8,718 bases of DNA from Caldifarciminota bacterium RBG_13_43_14 (lineage in GTDB: Bacteria; Hydrothermota; Tepidihabitantia; SM23-42). Below the pieces are notes generated by a model. The model was not told where the DNA came from. It ran no database searches and saw nothing but the letters and a program-made list of their open reading frames with translations. Each line of letters opens with the position of its first letter. The stretch's first letter is position 1. The translations under genes and the position numbers were made by a program. The stretch covers positions 2,071-10,788 of the forward strand of contig MEUM01000043.1 of assembly GCA_001771735.1 (NCBI GenBank), read 5' to 3'. This document shows positions 1 to 6,531 of the stretch, in pieces.

Positions 1-493
1 CGATCTGCGGCTGATCGAGCGACAATACGCGCATGAACTTGTTCGTGGTTTGCCGCAGGCGCTCGACCTCTTCGAGCGCCGATGCCACGTACTTTTTCAA
101 TGGATCCTTTGCGCCGTGCTTGTCCGCACCGATGTCCTGGATACGTTGCAGGGTCAGATTTATCGTCGAAAGCGGATTCTTTATTTCGTGGGCGAGACGC
201 TGGGCAAAACCCGACCACTCAAATATCCGGCCTTGTTCTTGCTGCTGCCGGTTCAGCCGGCGCATTAAGCGATGATTGTGCAACAACAATAAGACAATAA
301 CTAACAAAAGGACAAGCAGAAAGACATATAGCAAAACTGGCGGTCTGGACAGATCGGTAGTACTTAGGACCGGCCGGCTGAAAGAAAGCAATTTGTATGT
401 GTAGGGTTGATTATTGCCCTGGCTGACAAGCAAGCGGTTTTTGCAGCCATGCTGAACGCATGTCAGTATAAGGTGCCTTTTGTCGTCCGAGCC
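1..493 (-). CDS. Sensor histidine kinase, TM + HisKA part (3' half of an interrupted gene, runs off the window)
   Basis: This stretch is open on the minus strand from just after the TAA at 494-496 to the window edge, in the same frame as the propeller gene upstream. The first ~50 residues look like the end of the sensor domain. A hydrophobic helix follows at about 337-281, then a basic HNHRLMRRLNR segment. A HisKA dimerisation helix contains the H-box AQRLAHEIKNPLS, with the phosphoacceptor His codon at 188-190. The ATPase (HATPase_c) domain must lie beyond position 1. The family autophosphorylates on this His and passes phosphate to a response regulator. I see no good independent start: the only in-frame ATG (263-265) lies after the TM helix and has no Shine-Dalgarno. 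I therefore read this as the second half of one kinase broken by a nonsense codon. Family call is confident; functional status is uncertain. Confidence 0.8.
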
Positions 494-1603
494 TTACTCG
501 CCGACTGTTTCCAAGCGCTCGTTCAGAACCAGCAGACGGTTGTTATTGATTGTTACCAGCAATTCCAGATAACCGTCACCGTCAATATCAACCGCGCTTT
601 TTATGTCAATCCTGCCGTCAAAAAGGCGCTCGTTCATGCAATAGAGATCGAAATCATATACTCTCACGAAGCCGTCAATATTACCGACGATTATTTCCCG
701 GGTATCATTGCGGTCAAGATCGCACACGACCAGATCCATATGTTTGCCGCCGGAAACAATGTATCTTTTTACCGAACCATCGGCGGCATTGAGAATGCAA
801 ATCCGGTTCGGTTCGACGCGGTCGGCCCGGCCTTCAGCCTCGACCACGACAATCTCGATATTGCCATCATCATCAATATCGCCGACCCAGGTTACGGCAT
901 CAGTAAAGGTATTGCCTATTATCCGCGACCATTTGACCGCGCCGCGGGTATCAAAACATATCACATAGGAATTGCGGTCGTCAAAACCATTGACCGAACT
1001 GCCGTTGGCGACCGCGGTCGTGCTGATAATTATTTCTTCTTTGCCGTCGCGGTCAATATCAAGCAAGTGCAGATCCCGGGGCGAAACCCCCATCCAGAAA
1101 TGCCATAATTCGCGATTGCGTGCGTGATCATAGACCAGTATGCCGCGCGGCTGAAGACTGAAATTACTGCCGACCAGGCAGATTAAATCCTGGTTACCGT
1201 CATCGTTCAGATCCGATGCTTTACACGCTGAAAGCATTCCATCCCATGCCTCAGGCAGATCGTGCAATAGTTCATGCCGCGAAAACTCTTTCCCAGACGA
1301 AAAAACTTCCAAAAAAAGTATCCCGGACTCAAACGCGGCAAAGAGCATTTCTTTACCGGCAATGCCGTCAATATCCGTACAGGCAAGGTATGACCGCGGA
1401 CCGCGGGGATTCAGCTGAAAACGGCTGATCAATTTTTGATCGGTAAGATAATAGTGATTATCCCGGATCCGCAACAGATCGCAGCATTGATCGTCATCAA
1501 AATCCAGAGCGATAATACCATCGGCCTCGAATTCCAGATCACATTTAATATGAAACGGATCATTAATGCCCAACATCAAGACAAAAATTATCAATTCGCT
1601 CAT
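494..1603 (-). CDS. FG-GAP/VCBS-repeat beta-propeller sensor domain (5' part of the sensor kinase gene)
   Basis: The product is 369 residues with seven Asp-rich calcium-loop motifs of the DxDxDGxxE type, starting near residues 34, 77, 131, 182, 242, 295 and 339 (for example DIDDDGNIEIVVV and DIDGDGYLELLVT). Seven repeats suit a seven-bladed propeller. Residues 4-13 are hydrophobic and could be a weak signal or anchor; the domain would then be extracytoplasmic. The ATG at 1601-1603 is preceded by AAGGATCC at suitable spacing. The frame stops at TAA 494-496, inside what looks like the last blade, but continues in the same frame into a TM helix and HisKA domain. The intact ancestor was probably a propeller-TM-histidine kinase sensor. 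If the stop is real, the protein would lack its membrane anchor and kinase. The ligand cannot be inferred. Confidence 0.85.
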   Translation of the reverse strand: MSELIIFVLMLGINDPFHIKCDLEFEADGIIALDFDDDQCCDLLRIRDNHYYLTDQKLISRFQLNPRGPRSYLACTDIDGIAGKEMLFAAFESGILFLEVFSSGKEFSRHELLHDLPEAWDGMLSACKASDLNDDGNQDLICLVGSNFSLQPRGILVYDHARNRELWHFWMGVSPRDLHLLDIDRDGKEEIIISTTAVANGSSVNGFDDRNSYVICFDTRGAVKWSRIIGNTFTDAVTWVGDIDDDGNIEIVVVEAEGRADRVEPNRICILNAADGSVKRYIVSGGKHMDLVVCDLDRNDTREIIVGNIDGFVRVYDFDLYCMNERLFDGRIDIKSAVDIDGDGYLELLVTINNNRLLVLNERLETVGE

Positions 1604-1622
1604 GGTTCTTGGATCCTTTTAA

Positions 1623-1650
1623 ATTATAGTAAATATCATATAACAATCAA
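1623..1650 (-). promoter_or_regulatory. Putative sigma70-type promoter of the sensor kinase gene
   Basis: On the minus strand TTGATT (1645-1650) and TATAAT (1623-1628) are separated by 16 bp. The expected start of transcription falls about 12-14 nt before the ATG at 1603, so the leader would be very short, with the AAGGA near its 5' end. The -10 is perfect and the -35 matches four of six positions. The region is AT-rich, so a chance match is possible. Confidence 0.45.
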
Positions 1651-1989
1651 TATGGCAAAAAAGATGATGCCGATGCGGTTTTATGCCAAATGTTTTCCCC
1701 ATATTCTACAAGTATGATACAATATAAATACAAGCGACTTTAAACGCACCGGCATCAAATGCATATGCCATTATTCAATGTAATAAGCAATATTCGTGCC
1801 AATGCGTGCAGGAAAGGTCTACAAAATTGCTCTATTTATCGAGAGAATTATTGATCACGAGCCGCAGTCTTTGTTCGTGATGCATCCATGCAACATAATG
1901 TTGCGATTTTGCAACGAGCATTTAAATGAAGACGGCGCGCGCAGAATGCGTTGTCCGGTGCCGGAAACTGCGCATAGACACACTTGTGA

Positions 1990-2049
1990 GAGATTTCTGA
2001 AAAAGTCAGAAATCTCGAGGTCTCTGGAAATACTTTTTCAGAGACCTCG
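1990..2049. repeat. Two adjacent perfect hairpins sharing a core in inverted orientation
   Basis: Hairpin 1 has a perfect stem agatttctga/tcagaaatct (1991-2000 and 2006-2015), extended by the G-C pair 1990/2016, with loop AAAAG. Hairpin 2 has an 11-bp perfect stem cgaggtctctg/cagagacctcg (2016-2026 and 2039-2049) and a 12-nt loop. Both contain CTGAAAAAGT...CAG, in opposite orientations, so they look like an inverted pair of one small palindromic element. As a result 1996-2006 is also perfectly complementary to 2032-2042 (11 bp), giving an alternative fold. There is no T-tract after either hairpin, so a classical terminator is not supported. Confidence 0.75.
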
Positions 2050-2102
2050 GTGGATTGTGAAGATTTGCTCCTAATCGTTCCGGAGCGGAGCAGTTCGATA
2101 AG

Positions 2103-2123
2103 GTGGCAAATTAACGTTGCCAC
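2103..2123. repeat. Short hairpin over the stop codon of the ATPase gene
   Basis: gtggcaa (2103-2109) and ttgccac (2117-2123) form a perfect 7-bp stem with a 7-nt loop that contains the minus-strand TAA (2111-2113). No U-run follows on the minus strand, so termination is uncertain; it may only protect the mRNA 3' end. Confidence 0.4.
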
Positions 2124-3409
2124 AAAGCAAATTCAACTGCCCATGCCGGGACATACTTTATGATCTGCCCGTTGACCGGTTCTTCGGCATAGTGTTTCTT
2201 GGTCAAGACATAAGCCGTCTTAGACCTGCTTTTAAGGTTTTTGAGGAATTTGCGCAGCGATTTGGGTACCTGCGGATGTTCACTCCACTTTATTTCGATC
2301 GGGACGATATCTTTTTCCCGGCGCAGGATGAAATCGATCTCATCTTTTGATTTTGTACGCCAGAAACGGACCTCCTCGGTATCTCTTAGATTCCTGCACA
2401 AAGAACAATAGACCGTGGATTCGATTAACGCGCCGGCATTCACATGCAGCGCAAGAGCCTGGAAATTTTTCAGAGTGTAATTCAAGAAACCGACGTCGGT
2501 GAAGTAAAGCTTGGGCATACGGGTAATTTCCTTGGAGCGGGTTGGCGCAAATGGCTTCAACATTTTTATAATGAAAGTCTCCTCAAGGATGGTTAAATAC
2601 CGGGACACGGTATCGCGTGCCATGCCCATTTCTTTGGCGATCTCCAGGATCTTGACCAAACCACCGTTCTGTACCGCCAGAAACTCAATCAGTGCGCCAA
2701 AGCGATTCAGGTGTTCATCCGCGACGAAGCTTCTTATTTCTCTGTCTATGTATGTTGCCTGGATTTCCTTAAGCACGGAAACCTTCATCTCATGCGCAGG
2801 CGTGAGCGCAACCTTTGGATAACCGCCGAATATCACATATTCCTCGTAGGCGGCATTGACCTGGGAAAGCAGTGGCTCGGGCACCAGTCGCGGACTAATA
2901 CGCCCAATCGCATCATGAAGTTCTCTTTTACCGGAAAAATTGAGATACTCCATAAACGACAGCGGGAATAAGGTGAATACCGCCTTTCTGCCGGTAAGAG
3001 GGTCACCCATTTTGGATCTTAGTTTCAGGCTCGAGGAACCGGTAACAATGCTTTTAAGCCCGGGATGATGGTCGTGCAGGTATTTTAATATGCTCGGGAA
3101 ATTCTCCATATAATGGATCTCATCAAGGAAAAGAAAGGCGCGATGCTTGGCGTTCCAGCCCAGAGCCTTAAGGTAAGAAATCACCTTACGGGCAGTTAAT
3201 AATGATTTGCGCAGCTCGATATCCTCCAGATCAAGAAAGAACGTCTGCTTTCTTGCTTTCTCAAGGGCCCTCTGCAGGTACTGAAGCAGTGATGATTTTC
3301 CGACCTGACGTGCACCAAGAATAACAATAATTTCGTCACGCTTAAGCCAGGGATTTAACTTTTTGACTATATCTCTATGCAAAATATTTAAACTTTTTGC
3401 TATATCCAT
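2111..3409 (-). CDS. AAA_14 / DUF4143-family ATP-binding protein
   Basis: The protein has 432 residues, the usual length for this family. Walker A is GARQVGKSS (residues 32-40), Walker B is FLFLDEIH (92-99), and IVTGSSSLKL (121-130) sits at the sensor-1 position. A winged-helix-like segment follows at about 253-281 (KILEIAKEMGMARDTVSRYL). The C-terminal DUF4143 region shows the nuclease-like pattern DEIDFI (356-361) then IEIK (371-374), as in PD-(D/E)xK folds. These ATPases are common, often horizontally spread, and their cellular role is unknown, so no function is claimed. The ATG at 3407-3409 has no Shine-Dalgarno and lies immediately after a strong promoter, implying a leaderless mRNA. It is a single gene between mobile-element debris upstream and hairpins downstream, which suits an accessory gene. 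Confidence 0.9.
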   Translation of the reverse strand: MDIAKSLNILHRDIVKKLNPWLKRDEIIVILGARQVGKSSLLQYLQRALEKARKQTFFLDLEDIELRKSLLTARKVISYLKALGWNAKHRAFLFLDEIHYMENFPSILKYLHDHHPGLKSIVTGSSSLKLRSKMGDPLTGRKAVFTLFPLSFMEYLNFSGKRELHDAIGRISPRLVPEPLLSQVNAAYEEYVIFGGYPKVALTPAHEMKVSVLKEIQATYIDREIRSFVADEHLNRFGALIEFLAVQNGGLVKILEIAKEMGMARDTVSRYLTILEETFIIKMLKPFAPTRSKEITRMPKLYFTDVGFLNYTLKNFQALALHVNAGALIESTVYCSLCRNLRDTEEVRFWRTKSKDEIDFILRREKDIVPIEIKWSEHPQVPKSLRKFLKNLKSRSKTAYVLTKKHYAEEPVNGQIIKYVPAWAVEFALWQR

Positions 3410-3415
3410 ATTATA

Positions 3416-3443
3416 ATTATACTAGAAAAGGAAAATCTGTCAA
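3416..3443 (-). promoter_or_regulatory. Consensus sigma70-type promoter giving a leaderless ATPase mRNA
   Basis: On the minus strand a perfect TTGACA (3438-3443) and perfect TATAAT (3416-3421) are separated by 16 bp. Only six bases separate the -10 box from the ATG at 3409, so the expected transcription start coincides with the start codon. A second TATAAT (3410-3415) directly follows but is too far from the -35 box. Confidence 0.8.
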
Positions 3444-3497
3444 GAGTGCGGTGGGGCAAATGTTGCGGTAGAATAACGCAGGTTGATAAATCTGTCG

Positions 3498-3632
3498 CTA
3501 AATTGACAATCCCGCCCTACTCACGGCCGACGGTCGCATGCCCACATATCGGCCAATCTCACGATTCGATAAGCCGGTCAATCTGCGTAACAAATACACC
3601 ACCAAACAAAAACTCTTGGGCAGGCAACATGT
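3498..3632 (-). pseudogene. Probable remnant of a REP-associated tyrosine transposase (RAYT/Y1-type), C-terminal HTH
   Basis: The minus-strand frame between TAG 3633-3635 and TAG 3498-3500 encodes VYLLRRLTGLSNREIGRYVG followed by MRPSAVSRAG. This resembles the small C-terminal helix-turn-helix found after the catalytic domain in RAYT proteins (pattern aiYLaRkltGlsnkEIGryFG..ysaVSka). The catalytic HUH/Tyr domain is absent and stops lie close upstream, so at most the C-terminal ~40 residues survive. The location next to REP palindromes, which RAYTs are known to act on, supports the call. A chance resemblance to another HTH (for example DnaA domain IV-like) is possible. The similarity is judged from memory, not from a search. 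Confidence 0.5.
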
Positions 3633-3671
3633 CTAATGTCAAGACCTGCCACCTTTTTCCCAATTATCAAG

Positions 3672-3693
3672 GTAGCGGTGCGATTTATCGCAC
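3672..3693 (+). repeat. REP palindrome 1 (GTAGCGG head + 7-bp stem)
   Basis: GTAGCGG is followed by a perfect stem GTGCGAT/ATCGCAC (3678-3684 and 3687-3693) around two T. The same architecture with different stem bases recurs at 8394-8415, and in interrupted form at 8278-8373, so this belongs to a dispersed family. Confidence 0.75.
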
Positions 3694-3698
3694 AAAAC

Positions 3699-3780
3699 AG
3701 TCGGATAAATCCCGTTAGAAATACAATAAGTAAATTCTACGCGACATATATCTTATGATTTTGAACATTTCTAACGGGAT
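3699..3780. repeat. 82-bp repeat, copy A (identical to 8277-8358)
   Basis: All 82 bases match copy B, in the same orientation. Inside, atcccgttagaaat (3709-3722) and atttctaacgggat (3767-3780) are 14-bp perfect inverted repeats 44 bp apart. The left end carries half of a REP (GTCGGATAAATCC), while the right half present in copy B is missing. The right end abuts coding sequence: the element forms the last 21 codons and the stop of the minus-strand gene at 3715-4167. Confidence 0.9.
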
Positions 3781-4167
3781 GCCGTGCGCCTCGATCATGT
3801 GCATGTTCAATTCAGACCAGCGCACGCTGACCTTGGTATCAAGCCGGCGGCAGGTCGTAATCATCTTGGAGCAGCGCACCCCGTGCGACCACGGACAGGG
3901 AATGCGGCCGCGGCTGTCATCGATCGAGACCTCGAGGTATTCGGTAACCTTAATCCAATCACCCAATCCGGTTTTTGCCGCCGCGGTCAATTCACGCATG
4001 CGTCCGGCAATTTGCTCATTAGTCTTGTCAAGCCGGGCGATTTCGGCAGCATCGGCTTCGATTATCTCATCCAGACTGCGCTGATCAATGCCTAAAAACC
4101 CGCAGGAAGAAATTTTTGATGCCCGCAGCATTTTTTCCAGTCTCTGTAATTGAGGTGATTTTTTCAT
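3715..4167 (-). CDS. Small Cys/His-containing protein of unknown function, C-terminus replaced by a repeat
   Basis: The product has 150 residues. Residues ~31-65 are a charged, probably helical region. Residues 71-129 form a compact domain with VTEYLEVSIDDSRGRIPCPW and then C99, C106 and H124/H128; C91, H95, C99 and C106 could bind metal or a cluster, but that is inference. I do not recognise a named family. The ATG at 4165-4167 has AAGGAG five bases upstream, and that site overlaps the nqrF stop codon, so the gene is the last of the nqr operon and translationally coupled. Residues 130-150 (from IPLEMFKIIRY) are encoded entirely by the 82-bp repeat, which also supplies the TAA at 3715-3717. 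The native C-terminus is therefore probably lost or altered. Confidence 0.7.
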   Translation of the reverse strand: MKKSPQLQRLEKMLRASKISSCGFLGIDQRSLDEIIEADAAEIARLDKTNEQIAGRMRELTAAAKTGLGDWIKVTEYLEVSIDDSRGRIPCPWSHGVRCSKMITTCRRLDTKVSVRWSELNMHMIEAHGIPLEMFKIIRYMSRRIYLLYF

Positions 4168-4172
4168 GAATG

Positions 4173-4178
4173 CTCCTT
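4173..4178 (-). promoter_or_regulatory. Shine-Dalgarno overlapping the nqrF stop
   Basis: AAGGAG on the minus strand lies 5 bases before the ATG at 4167 and shares bases with the nqrF TAA (4177-4179). It fixes the start of the downstream small gene and indicates coupled translation. Confidence 0.75.
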
Positions 4179-5280
4179 AGGAAAATTTATCATAATAGTT
4201 TTTCTCCAGAGGAATGCCATATTGCATGACGGTCTTAATTGCCGAATCGATCATGCCCGGACTGCCGCATAAATAGCATTCATGATCCTTGGCATCACTT
4301 TGCTTTTCCAGATAAGCCGCGGCAATATCCGTGACCCGGCCGGTCGCGCCCGTCCAGTTGTCGCCTGGTTCAGGTTGAGAAATTACCGGCACATATTTGA
4401 AATCGGCCAGTTTTTTCTCGAACTCCTGCATTTCGTCAAAAAGGAACAGGTCTTTCATGCCGCGCACGCCGAAGAAGAAAACCGCTCGGCGCTTATTCTG
4501 TTGGTTCACCATATCATGCAGTATGCATTTTATCGGCGCGATCCCCGATCCTCCGGCAATAAAAACAATCGGCGCGCCCGTGTCGCGCAAATAAAATTCG
4601 CCATAGGATCCATTGACCCGCACCCGGTCATTTTCTTTTAAATGATCGAAAAGATAGGTCGTGCAAATGCCGCTGGCGACGCGCCGGACAATTAGTTCAA
4701 ATCTCGTATTGTCCGCCGGATCCGAGGATATCGAATAGGCGCGGTAAACCTCCTCGCTGCTGCCTTCATACGCCGGCGTAAGCAGCTGCACGTATTGACC
4801 GGCTTTGTATTTTATCGAATCAGGTTCGATCAATTTCAAATTGAACTGCTTTATGTCATAAGTATAATCGATTATTTTTTCACATTGACAAATATATTCT
4901 CGAACCGACAGGAGATGCTCCGGTATCTCTATTTTTAAGTTGTTCCGGACTTTCACCTGGCAGGATAGCCGCACACCGTTTTTTCTTTCATCCTTGTTCA
5001 TAAATGGCTCTTCGGTTGGCAGCAACCCACCACCGCCCTCAAGCACGGTCACTTTGCAGTAACCGCAGGTACTGCGGCCGCCGCAGGCCGACGGTATGAA
5101 TATTTTCTGTGCGGACAATGATTCAAGCAGCGAACCCCCGCCCCGGATCGTGAATTTCTTGTCGCTTTGATTGATATCGATCTCAACATCTCCGTAATTT
5201 GTTATCACCCTTTCCGCCAGAACAAGCAATCCGGCAAGAAGCGCGCCGATACTAGATATGACTATTATTGCAAGCAACAT
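4177..5280 (-). CDS. nqrF: Na+-translocating NADH:quinone reductase subunit F (NADH dehydrogenase, FAD and [2Fe-2S])
   Basis: NqrF oxidises NADH through FAD and passes electrons to a [2Fe-2S] centre. From the ATG at 5278-5280 the protein has 367 residues (NqrF is usually ~400). The order is: N-terminal TM helix (~1-25); ferredoxin domain with C66, C72, C75 (ACGGRSTCGYC) and C107 (RLSCQ); FAD-binding RAYS (180-183); NADH-binding GGSGIAP (243-249); CGSPGM (338-343); and an aromatic C-terminus ending YYDKFS. A longer reading from TTG 5325 would overlap nqrE by 32 bp and put 15 unrelated residues before the TM helix, so I prefer the ATG, 13 bp after nqrE. No strong Shine-Dalgarno is seen; coupling to nqrE is likely. 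The presence of NqrF rather than RnfB/RnfC marks the complex as NQR-type. Confidence 0.93.
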   Translation of the reverse strand: MLLAIIVISSIGALLAGLLVLAERVITNYGDVEIDINQSDKKFTIRGGGSLLESLSAQKIFIPSACGGRSTCGYCKVTVLEGGGGLLPTEEPFMNKDERKNGVRLSCQVKVRNNLKIEIPEHLLSVREYICQCEKIIDYTYDIKQFNLKLIEPDSIKYKAGQYVQLLTPAYEGSSEEVYRAYSISSDPADNTRFELIVRRVASGICTTYLFDHLKENDRVRVNGSYGEFYLRDTGAPIVFIAGGSGIAPIKCILHDMVNQQNKRRAVFFFGVRGMKDLFLFDEMQEFEKKLADFKYVPVISQPEPGDNWTGATGRVTDIAAAYLEKQSDAKDHECYLCGSPGMIDSAIKTVMQYGIPLEKNYYDKFS

Positions 5281-5293
5281 AATATTTTCAGCA

Positions 5294-5896
5294 TTATTTT
5301 CCGGCCAGTACGCCGGTGAATCCAATAAATACTAAAGCCATGATCCCGGCGATGATCAAAGTGATACCCGGACCATGCAATCCGGCCGGGATACGGGCAT
5401 TATTAAGACGCTGTCTGATCCCGGCCATTGCGACGATCGCCAACATCCAGCCGAGACCGCTGCCCAGACCAAAGCCAATGCTCTCGGCAAGATCATAATC
5501 ACGTATCACCATAAATAGTGAAGCGCCCAGTATCGCACAGTTCACGGTTATTAACGGTAAAAAGATACCAAGATTTTGATAAAGCACCGGTGAATAACGT
5601 TCGATCGCCATTTCAATGAATTGAACAAAAGCGGCAATAATTATGATAAAAAGTATGAAACGAAAATATTCAATGCCAAAAGGCTGAAGGACCCACTTAT
5701 AGGCAAACCAGTCGAGGATGATCGTAAAGGTCATTACGAAAACCACGGCTGCGCCAAGCCCGATCGCGGTCTTGACCTGACGCGACACCGATAGAAACGA
5801 ACACATTCCCAGAAATCGGGCGAGCAAAATATTTTCAGTAAACACTGAAGTGAAAAGAATTACCAACAAATGTAAAGGATAGCTTCCGGTATTCAT
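5294..5896 (-). CDS. nqrE: NQR membrane subunit E (NqrE/RnfA family)
   Basis: The 200-residue protein has about six membrane helices. Diagnostic family motifs are FTENILLARFLGMCSFL near the N-terminus and FLPLITVNCAILG in the middle. C32 and C120 match the conserved cysteines that, together with two in NqrD, bind the intramembrane iron-sulphur cluster on the electron path from NqrF to NqrC. RnfA is homologous; assignment to NqrE follows from nqrF downstream. The ATG at 5894-5896 overlaps the nqrD TGA as ATGA, so translation is coupled. Confidence 0.93.
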   Translation of the reverse strand: MNTGSYPLHLLVILFTSVFTENILLARFLGMCSFLSVSRQVKTAIGLGAAVVFVMTFTIILDWFAYKWVLQPFGIEYFRFILFIIIIAAFVQFIEMAIERYSPVLYQNLGIFLPLITVNCAILGASLFMVIRDYDLAESIGFGLGSGLGWMLAIVAMAGIRQRLNNARIPAGLHGPGITLIIAGIMALVFIGFTGVLAGK

Positions 5897-6531
5897 TTCT
5901 TAACTCCAGGCATTTGTGCTTCTTTCGGTTTCTGCAATGTCCTTGCGATCCAAACAATGATCGCGAGCGTGAAGAACGCGCCCGGCGGCATTACCATAAT
6001 TATCCACCGGTCCCAGCTTGCAGTAGCAAAAAAAGGCATAGCAATACCCAGTATCGATCCCATTCCAAAAAGCTCGCGCACGATCGACACCATGATCAGC
6101 ACAAACGAATAACCCAATCCGGCAAAAAGACCATCGATAAAGGACGGCCCGGGTGAATTTGCATTGGCAAATGCCTCGGCTCTGCCCATGACAATGCAAT
6201 TGGTAATGATCAAACCGACATAAGGACCAAGACTGCGGCTCATGTCCGGCCAATATGCTTTCAAGGCCTGATCAAATAGTATAACATAAAAAGCAATGAT
6301 CAGAGTTTCGATCATCATCCGTACTACTCGCGGCGTCCATTTGCGTAAAAGTGACACGGTAAAACTGGAAAGCGCCGTAGTCATGGTAACGGCAATACCC
6401 ATTACAATTGTGTTCAATACCACATTGGTCACGGCTAATGCCGAACATATTCCCAGTATTTGCCTGAATACTGGATTATCGCTCCATAATCCATTGATAA
6501 TGATATCTTTAATTTTTTTTGCCGGCGGCAT
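5893..6531 (-). CDS. nqrD: NQR membrane subunit D (NqrD/RnfE family)
   Basis: The 212-residue protein has about six membrane helices. It begins with the family motif NGLWSDNPVFRQILGICSAL; C29 and C112 (TNCIVMGRAEAFA) fall at the same residue numbers as the cluster ligands described for Vibrio NqrD. The inverted-topology pair NqrD/NqrE forms the core through which electrons cross the membrane. The start ATG (6529-6531) overlaps the nqrC stop as TAATG and the end overlaps nqrE as ATGA. Late residues include GMGSILGIAMPFF and the short Lys-rich tail common in this family. RnfE is the alternative name for the homologue. Confidence 0.93.
   Translation of the reverse strand: MPPAKKIKDIIINGLWSDNPVFRQILGICSALAVTNVVLNTIVMGIAVTMTTALSSFTVSLLRKWTPRVVRMMIETLIIAFYVILFDQALKAYWPDMSRSLGPYVGLIITNCIVMGRAEAFANANSPGPSFIDGLFAGLGYSFVLIMVSIVRELFGMGSILGIAMPFFATASWDRWIIMVMPPGAFFTLAIIVWIARTLQKPKEAQMPGVKK

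Larger units (their letters stand above)
1604..2110. other. Non-coding region between the ATPase gene and the sensor kinase gene
   Basis: About 500 bp without a convincing gene. Open frames here on either strand have no recognisable domains, no good ribosome site and run through the hairpins. The part nearest the kinase gene (1604-1800) is AT-rich and holds its putative promoter. The part nearest the ATPase gene holds a pair of perfect hairpins (1990-2049) and a short stem over the ATPase stop codon. No tRNA, rRNA or CRISPR unit is visible. Confidence 0.6.

Noticed and set aside
494..496. Programmed recoding (selenocysteine or pyrrolysine) at the kinase stop
   Set aside because: The codon is TAA, not TGA or TAG, and no insertion element is visible. 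A mutation or error is simpler.
407..1108. Long plus-strand open frame (233 codons) opposite the FG-GAP domain
   Set aside because: It is antisense to a clearly conserved repeat protein; the repeated GAT/GAC-rich loops leave the opposite strand free of stops. No ribosome site or domain.
1990..2049. Rho-independent terminator of the ATPase gene
   Set aside because: Stems are strong but neither is followed by a run of T on the minus strand.
1796..2123. Overlapping open frames on both strands in the intergenic region
   Set aside because: No domain, no ribosome site, and both run through perfect hairpins.
3699..3780. The 82-bp repeat as a CRISPR unit or terminator
   Set aside because: Only two copies 4.6 kb apart with no spacer array, and no U-tract after the inverted repeats.
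5281..5325. TTG start for nqrF, 15 codons upstream
   Set aside because: No Shine-Dalgarno, a 32-bp overlap with nqrE and a polar extension before the TM helix that is atypical of NqrF. ATG 5280 fits better.
5900..6253. 117-codon minus-strand frame inside nqrD
   Set aside because: A frame-shifted shadow of the well-supported nqrD reading frame.
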